Source: Fragum whitleyi (lineage: Eukaryota > Mollusca > Bivalvia > Cardiida > Cardiidae). From it: a stretch of DNA of 64,000 nucleotides. Each line of letters begins with the position of its first letter. Position 1 is the stretch's first letter. The notes below the pieces were generated by a model. That model was not told the origin of the DNA and ran no database searches. It was given only the letters and a program-made list of their open reading frames with translations. The stretch lies in contig OX411558.1 of NCBI GenBank assembly GCA_948146395.1, positions 39,262,116 through 39,326,115 on the forward strand, written 5' to 3'. Of the stretch, positions 49,101-58,377 are shown piece after piece. A program made the translations under genes and the position numbers.

Positions 49101-50417
49101 GACAAAAGGTTCGATCACTGACTTGGCAACCATTCATGCGACGCAGTAGTGACAGGCGTAATTAAGGACAAATGCCGGTGACTTAAATGTTTATTATAAT
49201 AAATAATATACTTTGTCATATATGCGACCCATCAAGAGGCAAGGGTCAATCTAAGTAAGGCTAAAATGTCAACCCTAGTCAGACTGTGCAGAATACGCAG
49301 GCTGATTAAGCTTCAAACCTTCTGTACTTAGCTGAATTAAGAATCTAGATTGATCATTTTACTTTCAAGAGCCAATCTTTCTACAGTGTTCGTCACATTT
49401 GTGCTCCATGTCTATATTCATTCACGTGTGTGTGCGTTTACACTAAGCTGAAATGTCGAGCCTGTAATGATTGATATTGTCGAGATAAATATTCTGTAAT
49501 ATATTACATTTTATGATAAAGTGCAAGACCTTTTTGCATGTAGTAATGTTAGAAATGAAACATGTGATTACATATACTTGGTAGATACAATGCGGGGGAT
49601 TATATATTAATCAAACACGGCAGAAATCATATTCCTGGTATAGTAAGTATTTTCGAAGTTAAAGTTGACGTGTTTCAGTTTCTTCCAACTTGTTTGTGTT
49701 CGTATTTTTTTCAATTTGTTGACAGTATGTCATTTTCCGTCATTTCTTTCATGTTATGTTTTAGTTGTCTCGAGAGTTATGAATTATTAACTCTTTTCCA
49801 CACAAGACCTGATTTTGATGTCTTGAATAGAAATGACATCGCAAAAGATTGAAGCAAAGGAAGAAAATGCTGATTAACAGCATTTTCTCCTTTTGCCTCA
49901 GTATTCTCCATGATATACTGCACACATATCCAATTTTAACAACATACGTTTTGTCGACCTCACCAGCTTTTGAATAAGACCACCCTGCCATTTTGCCGTT
50001 TGTGAAATTGTTTTCAGTATCGCCAATACATGGTCACCGATATTGTCAATCAAAATAATTCTAATATCATTGTTCTCTTATTGGAGATTATGAAACACGT
50101 TCGATATATAAAAATGAGTGTGTATGCGTCACTTAAAAATACATTTAGTTAATTTTAAATCTAAGCGAAAGAAAACATAAAAATAAAATGAGGAAAGTAA
50201 ATGTCCTGTCTGTTTCTCATTTCAGGTTGATAGTTGGCCTTGGGTCAAGTACTTCTATAAGAAAAAGGATCGTTGGTTGCTGAATGACATGAGGTACATA
50301 ATAATTCCGACAGATGTAGTCAGGAAATTAGGCCCACCGGAGTTCTATGGAGTTGGTACTCGCATGTACTACAAGTTTGAGGTATTTATGTCTCCTGTTG
50401 CAGCCAATTTGAAATAA
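37156..50417 (+). CDS. Transposase-OTU protease fusion gene, 13 predicted exons
   Basis: Predicted coding exons: 37156-37181, 40918-43501, 43582-44303, 44744-44872, 45356-45475, 45587-45706, 45930-46049, 46490-46609, 46794-46913, 47293-47397, 48091-48195, 48884-48988, 50234-50417. All introns are GT-AG; the total is 4560 nt, exactly 1520 codons with stop (TAA). Order: basic N-terminus (1-150), Cys-rich zinc-binding-like region (about 365-450), DDE-like catalytic core (Asp 513, Asp 598, HGKSCCDG 630-637), a second Cys cluster (about 726), a Lys/Arg-rich likely nuclear signal (770-795), OTU domain (871-1060, Cys 886, His 1046), an acidic tail from symmetric exons, and an aromatic C-terminal module. 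It would bind and move the element in the nucleus, while the OTU part would remove ubiquitin; both are inferred from family. The short first exon is the weakest part. Confidence 0.75.
37530..39501. repeat. Subterminal array, ~222-bp period, paired 15-bp motifs
   Basis: Forward motif GA[TC]GTAATTTGACAC starts at 37536, ~37738 (weak), 37964 (weak), 38188, 38421, 38644, 38866, 39086, 39310 and 39487; most spacings are 220-233 bp. An inverted partner (GTGTCAA..TTACATC) follows, with its 3' half 62-64 bp downstream in the best units (38485, 38707, 38929, 39148). Scattered single copies (ttacgtc) lie at 36837, 37016, 37102 and 37201. This is the layout expected of transposase-binding subterminal repeats. 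Confidence 0.8.
40260..40588. mobile_element. MITE with 21-bp perfect TIRs and TTTAT target duplication
   Basis: CACGGTGTATAATCACGTGA and one more base at 40260-40280 are exactly inverted at 40568-40588; TTTAT flanks both sides. A second hairpin inside (about 40402-40475, 'attgaagatcaacca...ggttgatcttcaat'). Inserted in the first intron of the transposon gene. Confidence 0.88.
40918..43501 (+). CDS. Exon encoding the DDE-like transposase domain
   Basis: 861 codons. The start is rich in Lys/Arg/Glu with DPEKYLKHKEKD and repeated RKKYNEK-type segments. The Cys region includes CLCEYC and CLRCGEESIC. The core has VMDFAENYRC, QDEIQSAYYN, IQFSDGCAAQFKSK and FFGSRHGKSCCDGLGGLVK. I recall DFAENY / SDG.AAQ / HGKS.CDG.GG proteins as a large unnamed group in invertebrate proteomes; the D, D and terminal D/E pattern suggests an RNase H-fold transposase. 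Many ATG- and stop-free minus-strand frames over this exon come from its A-rich codons. Confidence 0.85.
43502..43581 (+). other. 80-nt intron joining transposase to OTU
   Basis: Donor CTG|gtaata, branch-like 'tactaat' at about 43518, a pyrimidine-rich tail and 'cctttacag' acceptor. Phase 0. Without splicing, the transposase frame runs 62 further codons of unlikely sequence, while the OTU frame has no ATG before its catalytic Cys. Splicing solves both. Confidence 0.75.
43582..44303 (+). CDS. Exon encoding an OTU-family cysteine protease domain
   Basis: Begins PTHQLFPC, then YGDGNCLPRAASVYAYG (catalytic Cys in DGNC), the helix ADMRRRIVKEL, GLWQIASLANIL and ends in NHFTAMMPL with the catalytic His in NHF. 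This is the OTU pattern of deubiquitinases, of the vertnin-like subtype common in marine invertebrates as I recall. After the domain comes an acidic stretch (EDTRTDEDTT) to donor AAG|gtatgt. Catalytic residues look intact. Confidence 0.85.
44744..46913 (+). CDS. Six symmetric tail exons (129 nt, then five of 120 nt)
   Basis: 44744-44872, 45356-45475, 45587-45706, 45930-46049, 46490-46609 and 46794-46913. Each begins in phase 2 after an AG acceptor, with the junction codon AG|C or AG|T (Ser), and ends ..AG|gta or gtg. Each encodes 40 (first: 43) Ser/Thr/Asp/Glu-rich residues, low in hydrophobics and probably disordered. The last two are near duplicates (SIRTESTIT..DSEIGPVE..., ending DHFEDIDTKS). 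Confidence 0.75.
44970..45318. mobile_element. MITE in a tail intron
   Basis: Ends 'cagggatgtggaa' and 'ttccacacccctg' are inverted; further in, 'ccacttgtccctggacaagt' matches the right side in reverse complement. Central hairpin 'agaaaatgctgg|tatccagcattttct'. Confidence 0.6.
46167..46396. mobile_element. MITE with TTAACCCATTACCA ends (family F)
   Basis: Left TTAACCCATTACCAGATGAC, right '..gtgtggtaatgggttaa'; central hairpin 'gaagaaattgcttgt|gacaagcaatttcttc'. Degraded relatives with the same type of hairpin lie inside the giant element at about 39570-39800, 39870-40030, 45080-45150, 49785-49930 and 52090-52290. Confidence 0.7.
47000..49320 (+). repeat. Triplicated ~795-bp exon-plus-intron unit
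   Basis: Exon starts at 47293, 48091 and 48884 (spacing 798 and 793), with nearly identical flanking introns ('gggccattgaattggcatga' upstream, 'atgccggtgacttaaatg' downstream). The upstream part of unit 1 is more diverged; unit 3 stops being similar near 49315. Each unit also carries a 'cagactg[tc]gcagaatacgc' MITE-core phrase. Confidence 0.92.
47293..48988 (+). CDS. Three amplified 105-nt tail exons
   Basis: 47293-47397, 48091-48195 and 48884-48988, each 35 codons in phase 2: SPMINTNMGDT, then F/I, STA[EK]DKGSEGNN, VEISSHKDDES. Differences between copies are few (e.g. GAG/AAG, TTT/ATT) and none breaks the frame. Confidence 0.8.
50234..50417 (+). CDS. Terminal exon: aromatic C-terminal module
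   Basis: Using the AG at 50232-50233, the exon joins in phase 2 and reads S-WPWVKYFYKKKDRWLLND, then MRYIIIPTDVVRKLGPPEFYG, ending VAANLK and TAA. Using the stronger-looking upstream 'tttcag' (50225) would give a stop after 19 codons. Composition differs sharply from the acidic tail, suggesting a folded module. A donor-like 'GAG|gtattt' at 50381 leaves open further exons. AATAAA at 51107. Confidence 0.6.
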
Positions 50418-51390
50418 TATAGACAAATATTCTTAGGATACTTGTATAGTTTTTTATCTGATCTTTTTTGCAATGATAACTTTCCCAATTAGATGCAAGA
50501 ATTTTGAAGCAAAAAAACCCGATTTTAATACGGGTCTTCTCGGATTATGATCCTTAAACCAACATGTTGAATCTATTGTTCTAAGGCAAATCCTTTTCAT
50601 GTGATTTCCGTAAATATTGACCTGAAACTGTCTAATGTGCAATGAGAAATTCTGATGTGGAATATTTACTATCCGACATACATTGACACGAGAAGTATGT
50701 GCAGAATACACAGTCACAATGCTTATGGAAACTATCGACTCTGCTTGACAGTCAGTTTAATTTCTGGCGAGTATTTATTATTCCACGTCACAATTACTTT
50801 TTTGTATATTCATCAGGTTCAGGTCAATATTTGCAGACTGTAGTTTTGGCTTGATTTGTTTTTAAGTTTGCACAATATTTATGGACCTGTTCAAGCGCTC
50901 TAGTTTCACTAGTTTATTAACATATTAAGTGGTTGAAATTAAAATGATCCAGTTTGTAAACAACAGAGGGATGTGCATGTACCTTCGTTTGGCACAAAAT
51001 AGTTATTTTGTCATTTCAGGTAGACGAATTAAAGTAAAGCTCCTGTGTCTGGCTTGCCGAAGAATTGAAATACATGTTCTAATTGCTTTTGTGAAAGTTT
51101 ACAGTTAATAAAGTTTCTTGGTTTACTCTGTACTTGTATTTTGTTAAACAAAGCTTCATACGTAATTTTGTCGTGTCTATTGCCTTGATAGGTTTGGGAT
51201 TATTCTTGTCCTGAACGTTTGGTATGGCATCGATGGTACATGTGGATACTTTAATCCTTTCCCATGCATACATGCATGTTTTCAAAGTTTGATTTCCTCT
51301 ACCGAGGGTTGGACTTGTCTGACCGGTGTGCTTTGCAGTCGTCCTCTTCATTCGGACCGGTTCTGGGGGTCAATGGAAATCATTCTTTTT
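50418..51390. other. 3' flank of the transposon gene
   Basis: AT-rich with AATAAA at 51107. No other gene recognised. Confidence 0.45.
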
Positions 51391-52010
51391 TATGCCCCCG
51401 CATCGATAGATCGGGGGCATATTGTTTTACTCGTGTCCGTCTGTCTGTCTGTCCGTCTGTCTGTCCGTCTGTCCGTCCGTCTGTCCGAAAACTTAACCTT
51501 GCCAATATCTTCAAGCCTATTCAAGATACAAAGCTAATATTTGGCATGATGATAGATCTCAATGATCCGCATCCGCTGGTACCAAAGTCAAGGTCATGTG
51601 ACATGGTCAAGGTCATCTGTCAAGGTCAAACGTCCGAAAACTTAACCCGAAAACTTAACCTTGCCAATATCTTCAAGCCTATTCAAGATACAAAGCTCAT
51701 ATTTGGCATGATGATAGATCTCAATGATCTGCATCCGCTGGTACAAAAGTCAAGGTCATGTGACAAGGTCAAGGGCATCTGTAAAGGTCAAACTTTAACC
51801 CAAAAACTTAACCTTGCCAATATCTTCAAGCCTATTCAAGATACAAAGCTAATATTTGGCATGATGATAGATCTCAATGATCCGCATCCGCTGGTACCAA
51901 AGTCAAGGTCATGTGACAAGGTCAAGGTCATCTGTCAAGGTCAAACTTTGAAAAAAATGCTGTTACGGGGGCATTCGTGTTTCACAAACACATCTTGTTT
52001 AATTCTGTCA
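51391..52010. repeat. Bivalve-type 'tatgcccccgcatcg' element with three internal repeats
   Basis: Starts 'tttatgcccccgcatcg', folds locally (ccccgcatcgatagatcgggggc), then a (CTGTCTGTCCGT) run, then three ~150-bp tandem units ('aacttaaccttgccaatatc', 'tttggcatgatgatagatc', 'aagtcaaggtcatgtgac'), ending 'gttacgggggcattcgtg'. The long frame across it is a by-product. Inserted within the giant transposon. Confidence 0.8.
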
Positions 52011-52439
52011 TCTGAAACTTCTTCTTTCCAGGATTTTTTGGGTCCGTCTGAACTTTTCTGTAAAGATACATTCAAAGACAACATTTAGGCGTGTTCAATT
52101 TGTAAGCTAGTGAAGACGATAAAATGGGTGTTGATGAAAATTAGATTATCAAAGAATGGCATGGAAAATATTAAGACAATATATGAGAAAATGATGATTA
52201 TCAGCAATTTCTTCTTTGCCTCAATGTTTTCTAAAATCTTTTTTATTAGGGACGGTAAAACCAGGCTTGTTTTTGAAAGGGTTTAATAAGAAAAAAACAA
52301 TAAAACCAAGCAAAATTTCGTATTTATTTTTATTTATACTTGAAATCATTGACATTGTTCTTCCATCAGCCGATATGTGCAGAAAGATATAAGCATAAAT
52401 TGATATTTCTACAAACTATTGTTTAAAAATCAAAATGTC

Positions 52440-53003
52440 GGGTCCAATGTTACATCAGCAAATTTTCTTTTGTATAATATATTGCAGAACAAGTGAAATT
52501 TCGTTTCGGGAAAACTTGTAAATTTAGCACACATTGTATCCAGTGAAACATATTAACTTTAAGTATATAATGCCTTTCCATATACTAAAAATCAGCCTAG
52601 ACATAGCAATTTTTGTGTCAAATTACATCTCTAGCATCTGGAGCCAAATATGGTTACTGTCTTTCTAGTATTTGCTTTCATTTTCTACATCAACACCAAA
52701 AACAATCTCTTCATCGGTAAAAACTTTTCTAATATATATTTCGCTTAAATTTCCAGGCTGATTTTTAGCATTTTGTGGATAGTGTCCAACAGTTACATCA
52801 TAAAATTATCTAAACGAAAATGATTATATATTTGAAGCCTTTCAAGATATAGCATTATAATTTTGAAACCCCTTATTGATTTAGTTGAGCGTGCAATAAC
52901 CATGTAAATTAAGCCAGAAACCCTACTTTTAATTTTCATAAAAAAGCTGGACACCAATGCATTGATGACGTAACAAAAAGTGCAGGACGGAAAAAACGTG
53001 TCC
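52440..53003. repeat. Right subterminal motifs and right TIR of the giant transposon
   Basis: GTCCAATGTTACATC at 52442, GTGTCAAATTACATC at 52615 and GTGTCCAACAGTTACATC at 52782, spaced 173 and 167 bp, all in the orientation opposite to the main left-end motif, followed by the TIR at 52966-53003 that opens with TGACGTAACA. Confidence 0.8.
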
Positions 53004-53007
53004 ATAT

Positions 53008-53138
53008 GTATTTCATTGAGTTTAGAGCGTTTTTGAATGGTTTGGGTGAGTGTTTGGAATGATTGAATGGAGCGTTGAGTGATCGATTTAGATTGATTTT
53101 GATCGAGATGAATGTCAATTTTACGATGTTTTTAACTG
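53008..53138 (+). mobile_element. Family D MITE, right part, displaced by the giant transposon
   Basis: Continues the family from 'gtatttcattgagtttagag' through 'gaatggtttgggtgagtgtt' to 'gtcaattttacgatg' and TAACTG, followed by TA (53139-53140). Its left half is at 36128-36434. Confidence 0.8.
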
Positions 53139-54111
53139 TACGTCTCGTAGACTTTTACCTCAAAACCGTATTTTCAATTATGCGTTCGTCTATTTTATTA
53201 TGGATGCAATGATCTATAAGTTTTGTCGAAATACCAATAAAGCCAATTCAAGTTGACGTCAATGACGTCGAACTTTGTTTTAATGTTAGCGAACATTTGA
53301 TTACGTCGACGTTACATGATTGATAGAATATCTAGTATGTAATAACGTATGACCAAACCGGAATTTAATATAGTTTTAACCTTAACACAAAATCTTATTT
53401 CCGTCTCATATATGAATCATTGCACTCGTCATTTTGTTTCCGTTACCCCTCATGAAATTATAGATTTGGTTGTTCACTTTTTGAAAAATTAATCGATCTT
53501 CCACTGAAGCAATCGATTATTCTTTTTTTTTTCATTTCATCGAGATATGAAACTAAATATGAATATGCGAAGTCAATGTGTGATTGATTGGGCTTCTGGT
53601 TTCAAAATTGCACGGCTCAACTCCAGCACTGTGTTCAGGATGACAACACGGTGTAATTTGCAAACAGTTTACACCGTTTTGTCATTTTGAACGCAACCCT
53701 GATTTTACGATTTAATAATCGTCTCTTCATATCGTATAGTTGAATGTAAATGAGAAAGAGTGAAGTGAATATTTTACTTTTTATGACAGTTTTTGCATGG
53801 AACTGATTGAGGCGCAAAGATATATTAAGAATGTTTCTTGTTACAGCTTTTTAGAAAAGAAACCGAGAATTAAACTATTTCAAAATGGCATATAAAACCC
53901 ACTAAAATCGATCGTGACCCTTGAAAAAGTTACAAAAACCAAGCCCTAGGACAAGATTATTCACGTGGGCTCATAATCTTTAATACCCCCTTAGATAATG
54001 ATCATAATTTGACTGAATTATTTCCAAATTAAGAATAATGGCCTCTTTAGGAAACCTTGCACCCCTATTTGTAAATTATAAAGGCAGCTAGTCAGGATTG
54101 TGTATATGTGT
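53139..54111. other. Non-coding stretch with a short foldback
   Basis: 53633-53703 folds: 'ttcaggatgacaacacggtg...caccgttttgtcattttgaa', with 'tttgcaaacagttta' inside; same family as 18225 and 56525. No gene recognised. Confidence 0.45.
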
Positions 54112-54250
54112 ATGGTATTTTACTCTACTTTCAACAGTTTTGCAGCTATATCTAGGCGGCTGTTGCCCCTATCCATTTCTTCCAGTTATTTCTTTTACCA
54201 TTATAACAACAACATTTCGTCAAAACCACCAGTAATCTGAATTTTGGACT
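54112..54250 (-). repeat. SINE fragment
   Basis: 'ctttcaacagttttgcagc', 'ggcggctgttgccc' and 'accaccagtaatctg' match the SINE body; the tRNA-like head is absent. Confidence 0.5.
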
Positions 54251-54354
54251 TACCATATTTCGGATGCGGCCGGTTCAAAAATAACACCGCATTCCGAGGA
54301 CAGAAATCGGCACTGCCTTCAGGATGTCAAAACGGTGCAAACAGGTTTCCATTT

Positions 54355-54535
54355 TTTCGTTCATTCCAATTATCTCTTTCCTTTTCTTTCTTTCCTTTCG
54401 TTTTCTTCTTCCTGTTTTCTTTCTTTCTACCTTTTTTATTTTTTCTTTCTTTCTAAGTTTCTTTCTTCCTTTCCTTTCGTTTTCTGTTGTCTGCTTTCTT
54501 TCTTTTCTTTCTTCCTTTCTTTTCCCTTTCATTGT
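54355..54535. repeat. CTTT-rich pyrimidine tract
   Basis: About 180 bp almost purely C/T on the plus strand. The overlapping open frames on both strands are low-complexity artefacts. Confidence 0.85.
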
Positions 54536-55143
54536 GTCGGTAATCAATCCCAAACACCAACCTATAGGAAGACAAGATCTGTTGTCGCGATCATAAGTTC
54601 GCCAAAACGAAGGGATATTCAATAGTATTCAAGAAAGGGTAAATGGCTCAAGGAATATCTCTCAGTTCTTTGTGTGTTGTAAAAAAGGGGTCTGTGCTTG
54701 TCAGGGCCTTAATGGCAATATTAATTAAACGTGACAATACTGATAGAAAAGAGACATGACGCCCAAAAAGGAACTATCTGTAATTATCGAAAAGTATCGA
54801 CGTTGTCAGTCTGCACGGAACAGGCTGATTAGGATCGGTACAAGAATGCATTAATTTTGTCAAAGTTGCCGTCGGAAAAATAGCCATTCTACCTTATCGA
54901 TCATTAAATTAGCAGTAAAGTTCCTCTCTGTCACACTCTATAAAAGCATTTATTTCCTTCTATGGATGTAGATAGTCAGTTGCTCTAATGGACCCCTTTC
55001 TAGAACGGCATTTTATTTTGGATAAACAAGTATTCCTGATCCGTTATGCGAAAAGGGGTCATCTGGACGGTGCGTAAAGTGTTGATCTTAATAAGACTGC
55101 ACAGAGTGTGCAGGCTTATTTTGATCGAAACATTACAAAACTG

Positions 55144-55274
55144 CCCTGTGTTCAGAATGTAAAAGCGTTTCGCGAGCGCTTTGAGATGGTATCCCGCTTT
55201 GCACGTGCACATACGTGCAATGCGAGGTATCATTTCGAAAGCGCTTCGCTAACGTTTTCATCCTGAACGCAGGG
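55144..55274. mobile_element. Foldback MITE (family G), ~130 bp
   Basis: 'ccctgtgttcagaatg' is inverted at 'catcctgaacgcaggg'; the arms continue as 'aaagcg' and 'cgaaagcgctt', meeting at 'cccgctttgcacgtgc|acat|acgtgcaatgcgagg'. Nearly the whole element is one hairpin. Confidence 0.75.
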
Positions 55275-55925
55275 CTGGTTGAATTTCTTTCAAACCTAGA
55301 AAATTCAAACTTCATTTACATGTATATTTTTTTGAATTGGCACCTTGGTCCGGTTGTATAATTAAAACCAGAAGTAAATTAGTTAATTTCAGCCAATCAG
55401 TATTGTTGTTTCAATTGAAACAACAAATCTGATTGGTTGAAAAAAAACCCCAACTCCCTGGGCCTATTTCTTACCCAAGGTTATCTTTCATTACATATTT
55501 GAACTGACTGAACTCTGCTGGATTATAAAAAAACAAACAAAAATAGAAAAAAAACGGAGTTCCAAGATGGCCCTTATTTGCGTGTTTGGCCATTTGTGCT
55601 TAAGGATTATTTTACGTTTTTAAGGCGGGTTATATTATCGCCTTATTGAAAGATAAAATTTGATGTTATTTGAACGATAGTGGAAATAAATTTCTTCCGC
55701 AATTAATTTATGTGATCTTTTTGATGCGATTGCTTGCTTGATAATAATTGTGTGCAAATTTTAATTAAGGATTTTATAAATTGTGATAATGTGATATCTC
55801 CAGTCCTTTTCGATAAAAATGAAATTTTCTTTTTTCGGTCGTAATTTGTCTTGGATTTCATTTTTTGACTGATGCATTTAATTAAACCACCGTGCCATAG
55901 GTCGAATAAGGCGTTAGTTACTATG

Positions 55926-56095
55926 ATAAGGTTGTGGGCCCGTAATACGTAATAGTTCCGCAACATTTTGGACCACACATTCTTTCACAATGTAAACCTA
56001 AATTTCCCTATGAAAATCATTAGGAAACCTCGGTTAACACTGTTAAAGTTCATTACTTCCGAGATGCTGCAAATATAGCGGCTCCACTACCTTAA
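55926..56095. mobile_element. Palindromic MITE (family C), copy 2
   Basis: 'ataaggttgtgggcccgtaa' to 'ccactaccttaag', with the 'cctatgaaaatcattagg' core; relative of 4243-4407. Confidence 0.65.
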
Positions 56096-56524
56096 GTTTA
56101 CGAAATTACGCGAACCAAGGGGTGGGCCTAGGACTTTAATTCTCATGGGTTTTCCAATTTTTAAGTTTTCAATCGATTTATTTTTACCGATCACGGTAAC
56201 GTATCAATCTAAAATGTCAACGATATTTAAGAAAGGGTATTTGACTCAGGGAATTTTACTAGGTCCTTTTTGTGTCTTTGTGAAAAAGGGGTCTGAGCTT
56301 GCCAGGGTCTTAATGGCAATATAAATCAAATGTGACAATAAGAACAGGAAAAAGGATATATCACGCGATAAAGGACTATATTTTTTGTTTGAATGTGGCT
56401 TTAAGAGCGTTTTACTCATATATCCCGGCGACTGATCTTCTAGTATTTCTAAACCCTAAAGCATTTTCAGTCGTTTTAAACAATTTGCCCGCTTTGCAAG
56501 CTACGTGTAGATAAAGTGCATAGC

Positions 56525-56660
56525 AGCCTTTCGTATAGCAGGACAAAACGGTACAAACTGGTTTCCAATTTTTCCCTGCTTTGCACGAGCTCTTGCGTGC
56601 AAAGCGGGATAAAAACCGCAAACCGGTTGCTCCGTTTTCGCATACTGAACGCAGGGCTTG
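56525..56660. mobile_element. Foldback MITE (family G), copy 2
   Basis: 'agcaggacaaaacggt' and 'aaccggttgctccgttttcg' arms with 'ccctgctttgcacgag' / 'cttgcgtgcaaagcggg' centre, ending 'ctgaacgcagggct'. Confidence 0.7.
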
Positions 56661-57075
56661 GAACAAATTCACAAGTGTTTCGCTAGCCTCTTCCTCCTGA
56701 ACGCAGAGCAGTTCTACCGTTACACTCTCCTTGAGCGTCTAGCTTTTCATACTACATGTATAGATCGAAAAGCTTTAGACGATAGTGCGGTGCGAAAGGC
56801 GCAGGCAAATCAGGAGCCCGTTTTACTATATTTGAAAAAAAATCAAATCAAAACCGCACATCGTACCTTTTGTCTTCATTCATTGTTATATTCTGCCTTG
56901 CAATATCTCACAGGAATCACCTTTAGAACACGATTCCAATAAGATGATGCTTCGGTATGCTTCAAATGGCTAAAAATTCTGAAAAGGGCCATTCAACATT
57001 ATAAACAATTAAACGGCATTGACATTTTCTTTTCTTTTCTAAATCTGTTTATTTTTGTATGCATGTATCTTTTGC

Positions 57076-57250
57076 TTTTGCTTGTTTGATTGTTTTGTAT
57101 TGGGTTTGACGCCGCTTTGAGCAATTTTTCAGTCATATCGCAACGGCTTGAGCAACTAACCATGGGTTCTTTTATTCTATTTTTTTTCATAACGACAATC
57201 TTTCCGAGCAAGTAGCTGGTGATACGATTATCAAGCCACGATCCGAATAT
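57076..57250 (-). repeat. SINE, diverged copy
   Basis: 'gtattgggtttgacgccgct' and 'cagtcatatcgcaacggctt' match the SINE; head partly preserved to about 57250. Confidence 0.55.
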
Positions 57251-58377
57251 CGAAAATGTTGCGAACTGCCATAATTACCTTTTCTGTGTGATCAGGCCTT
57301 TTTTATTTGAAATAAGTGTATTTGTCAATGGATTTTTTACTGCTTTAAAGGCGGATTACTTTATCTCCAAGTTGAATGATAAAAAAGGATGTGTTTCGAA
57401 CGACAGTGTAGATGTATTTCTTCCGTATTTTGATTTATGTGATTTTTTATTACATGTAATTTCATTGTTTGCTTGATAATAGTTTTATGCATTTTTTCAT
57501 TCTGTTTTAAATTTTAGTGAAATGGATTTTGTTTCGATGTGTAAATAGGAAACTAGTTATATGGGTAATAATTCTAATCGCTCTCAAGTTGGGAAAGTTA
57601 TATATGAGCCAGTGTGCGACATTTCCAACAATTTCACATGTGCGCAAAGCAAAGCTTCTGGCCAGCCTGTGCAGCCGCACAGTCTGACCAGAATCTTCGC
57701 TATGCACAATATAAGAGATAAGGTATTAATCCATCTTCTCACAGTCAGCATATATTATTATTGCATTGTGTCGTTGTCTACGCTGTTTAACGTTTGTACC
57801 TTACACACTGAGTGAAATTGTTGGAAATGTCACGCACAGACTCATACAAAATTCATAACTGACGCATTCATGTAGGCAAATGGAAACGTTAAATCGAATT
57901 TCAGCACCCCTAAAAACATTAAAAAATGGGCTCAAATATTGCTTTCAAGCTCTAGGGTTATAGAAAATTATAATTTATGTGTCGGTCTTTTATCCCAATT
58001 TTGTTTCCTGAATATCCTTCCATTCTTAAAAGATTTCCTATTTTCCTGCTCTTAAATAAAATTAAATAACAAAATATCCCTCACGTAAGTTAATCTTAAA
58101 AGACATGCTTTATTTTTTAGGAAACAATGAGCGGCCATGTAACTATTAACGCTTATTCTAAAACTCGAAACATTTTTTTTTAAATTACAAGGGCATATGT
58201 ACAATAAACATTCACCAAAAAAAAATCTGCATGATTGATAGATGTTAATACCAATTCTCTGTAACGACTTAAACTATTTTGGCACACATGGTCACCGATT
58301 TTGATGAAATTTCATATACAAGAAGGGAATAATGATAGGAGAAGAAAATAACCAAAAAATTGTTTTTAGATCATCTG
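57251..58377. other. Non-coding stretch, no gene seen
   Basis: AT-rich; 57640-57700 carries the 'ccagcctgtgcagccgcacagtctgacc' type MITE-core words. No exon recognised. Confidence 0.4.

Larger units (their letters stand above)
36435..53003 (+). mobile_element. 16.6-kb DNA transposon with TIRs, subterminal repeats and a transposase-OTU gene
   Basis: Left TIR 36435-36473 and right TIR 52966-53003 match in inverted orientation at 35 of 39 positions, sharing GTTTTTTCCGTCCTGCA and TTGTTACGTCA. ATAT (36431-36434, 53004-53007) directly flanks both ends as a candidate 4-bp target duplication. Both flanks belong to one interrupted family D MITE. Inside: a subterminal array on the left, a spliced transposase-OTU gene (37156-50417), several MITEs and a bivalve-type repeat, then subterminal motifs at the right. 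I do not recognise the superfamily from its ends. The long intact frame suggests recent mobility or selection. Confidence 0.85.

Noticed and set aside
51264..52088. Open frame of 274 codons
   Set aside because: Runs through a 'tatgcccccg' repeat and its three internal tandem units; repetition, not protein constraint.
36435..53003. Giant element as an endogenous virus or Maverick/Polinton
   Set aside because: No polymerase B, integrase, capsid or packaging ATPase frame is present; TIRs are short and the only gene is a transposase-OTU fusion.
54275..54625. Frames of 90-115 codons rich in Phe/Ser or Lys/Glu
   Set aside because: They lie on a C/T-only tract.
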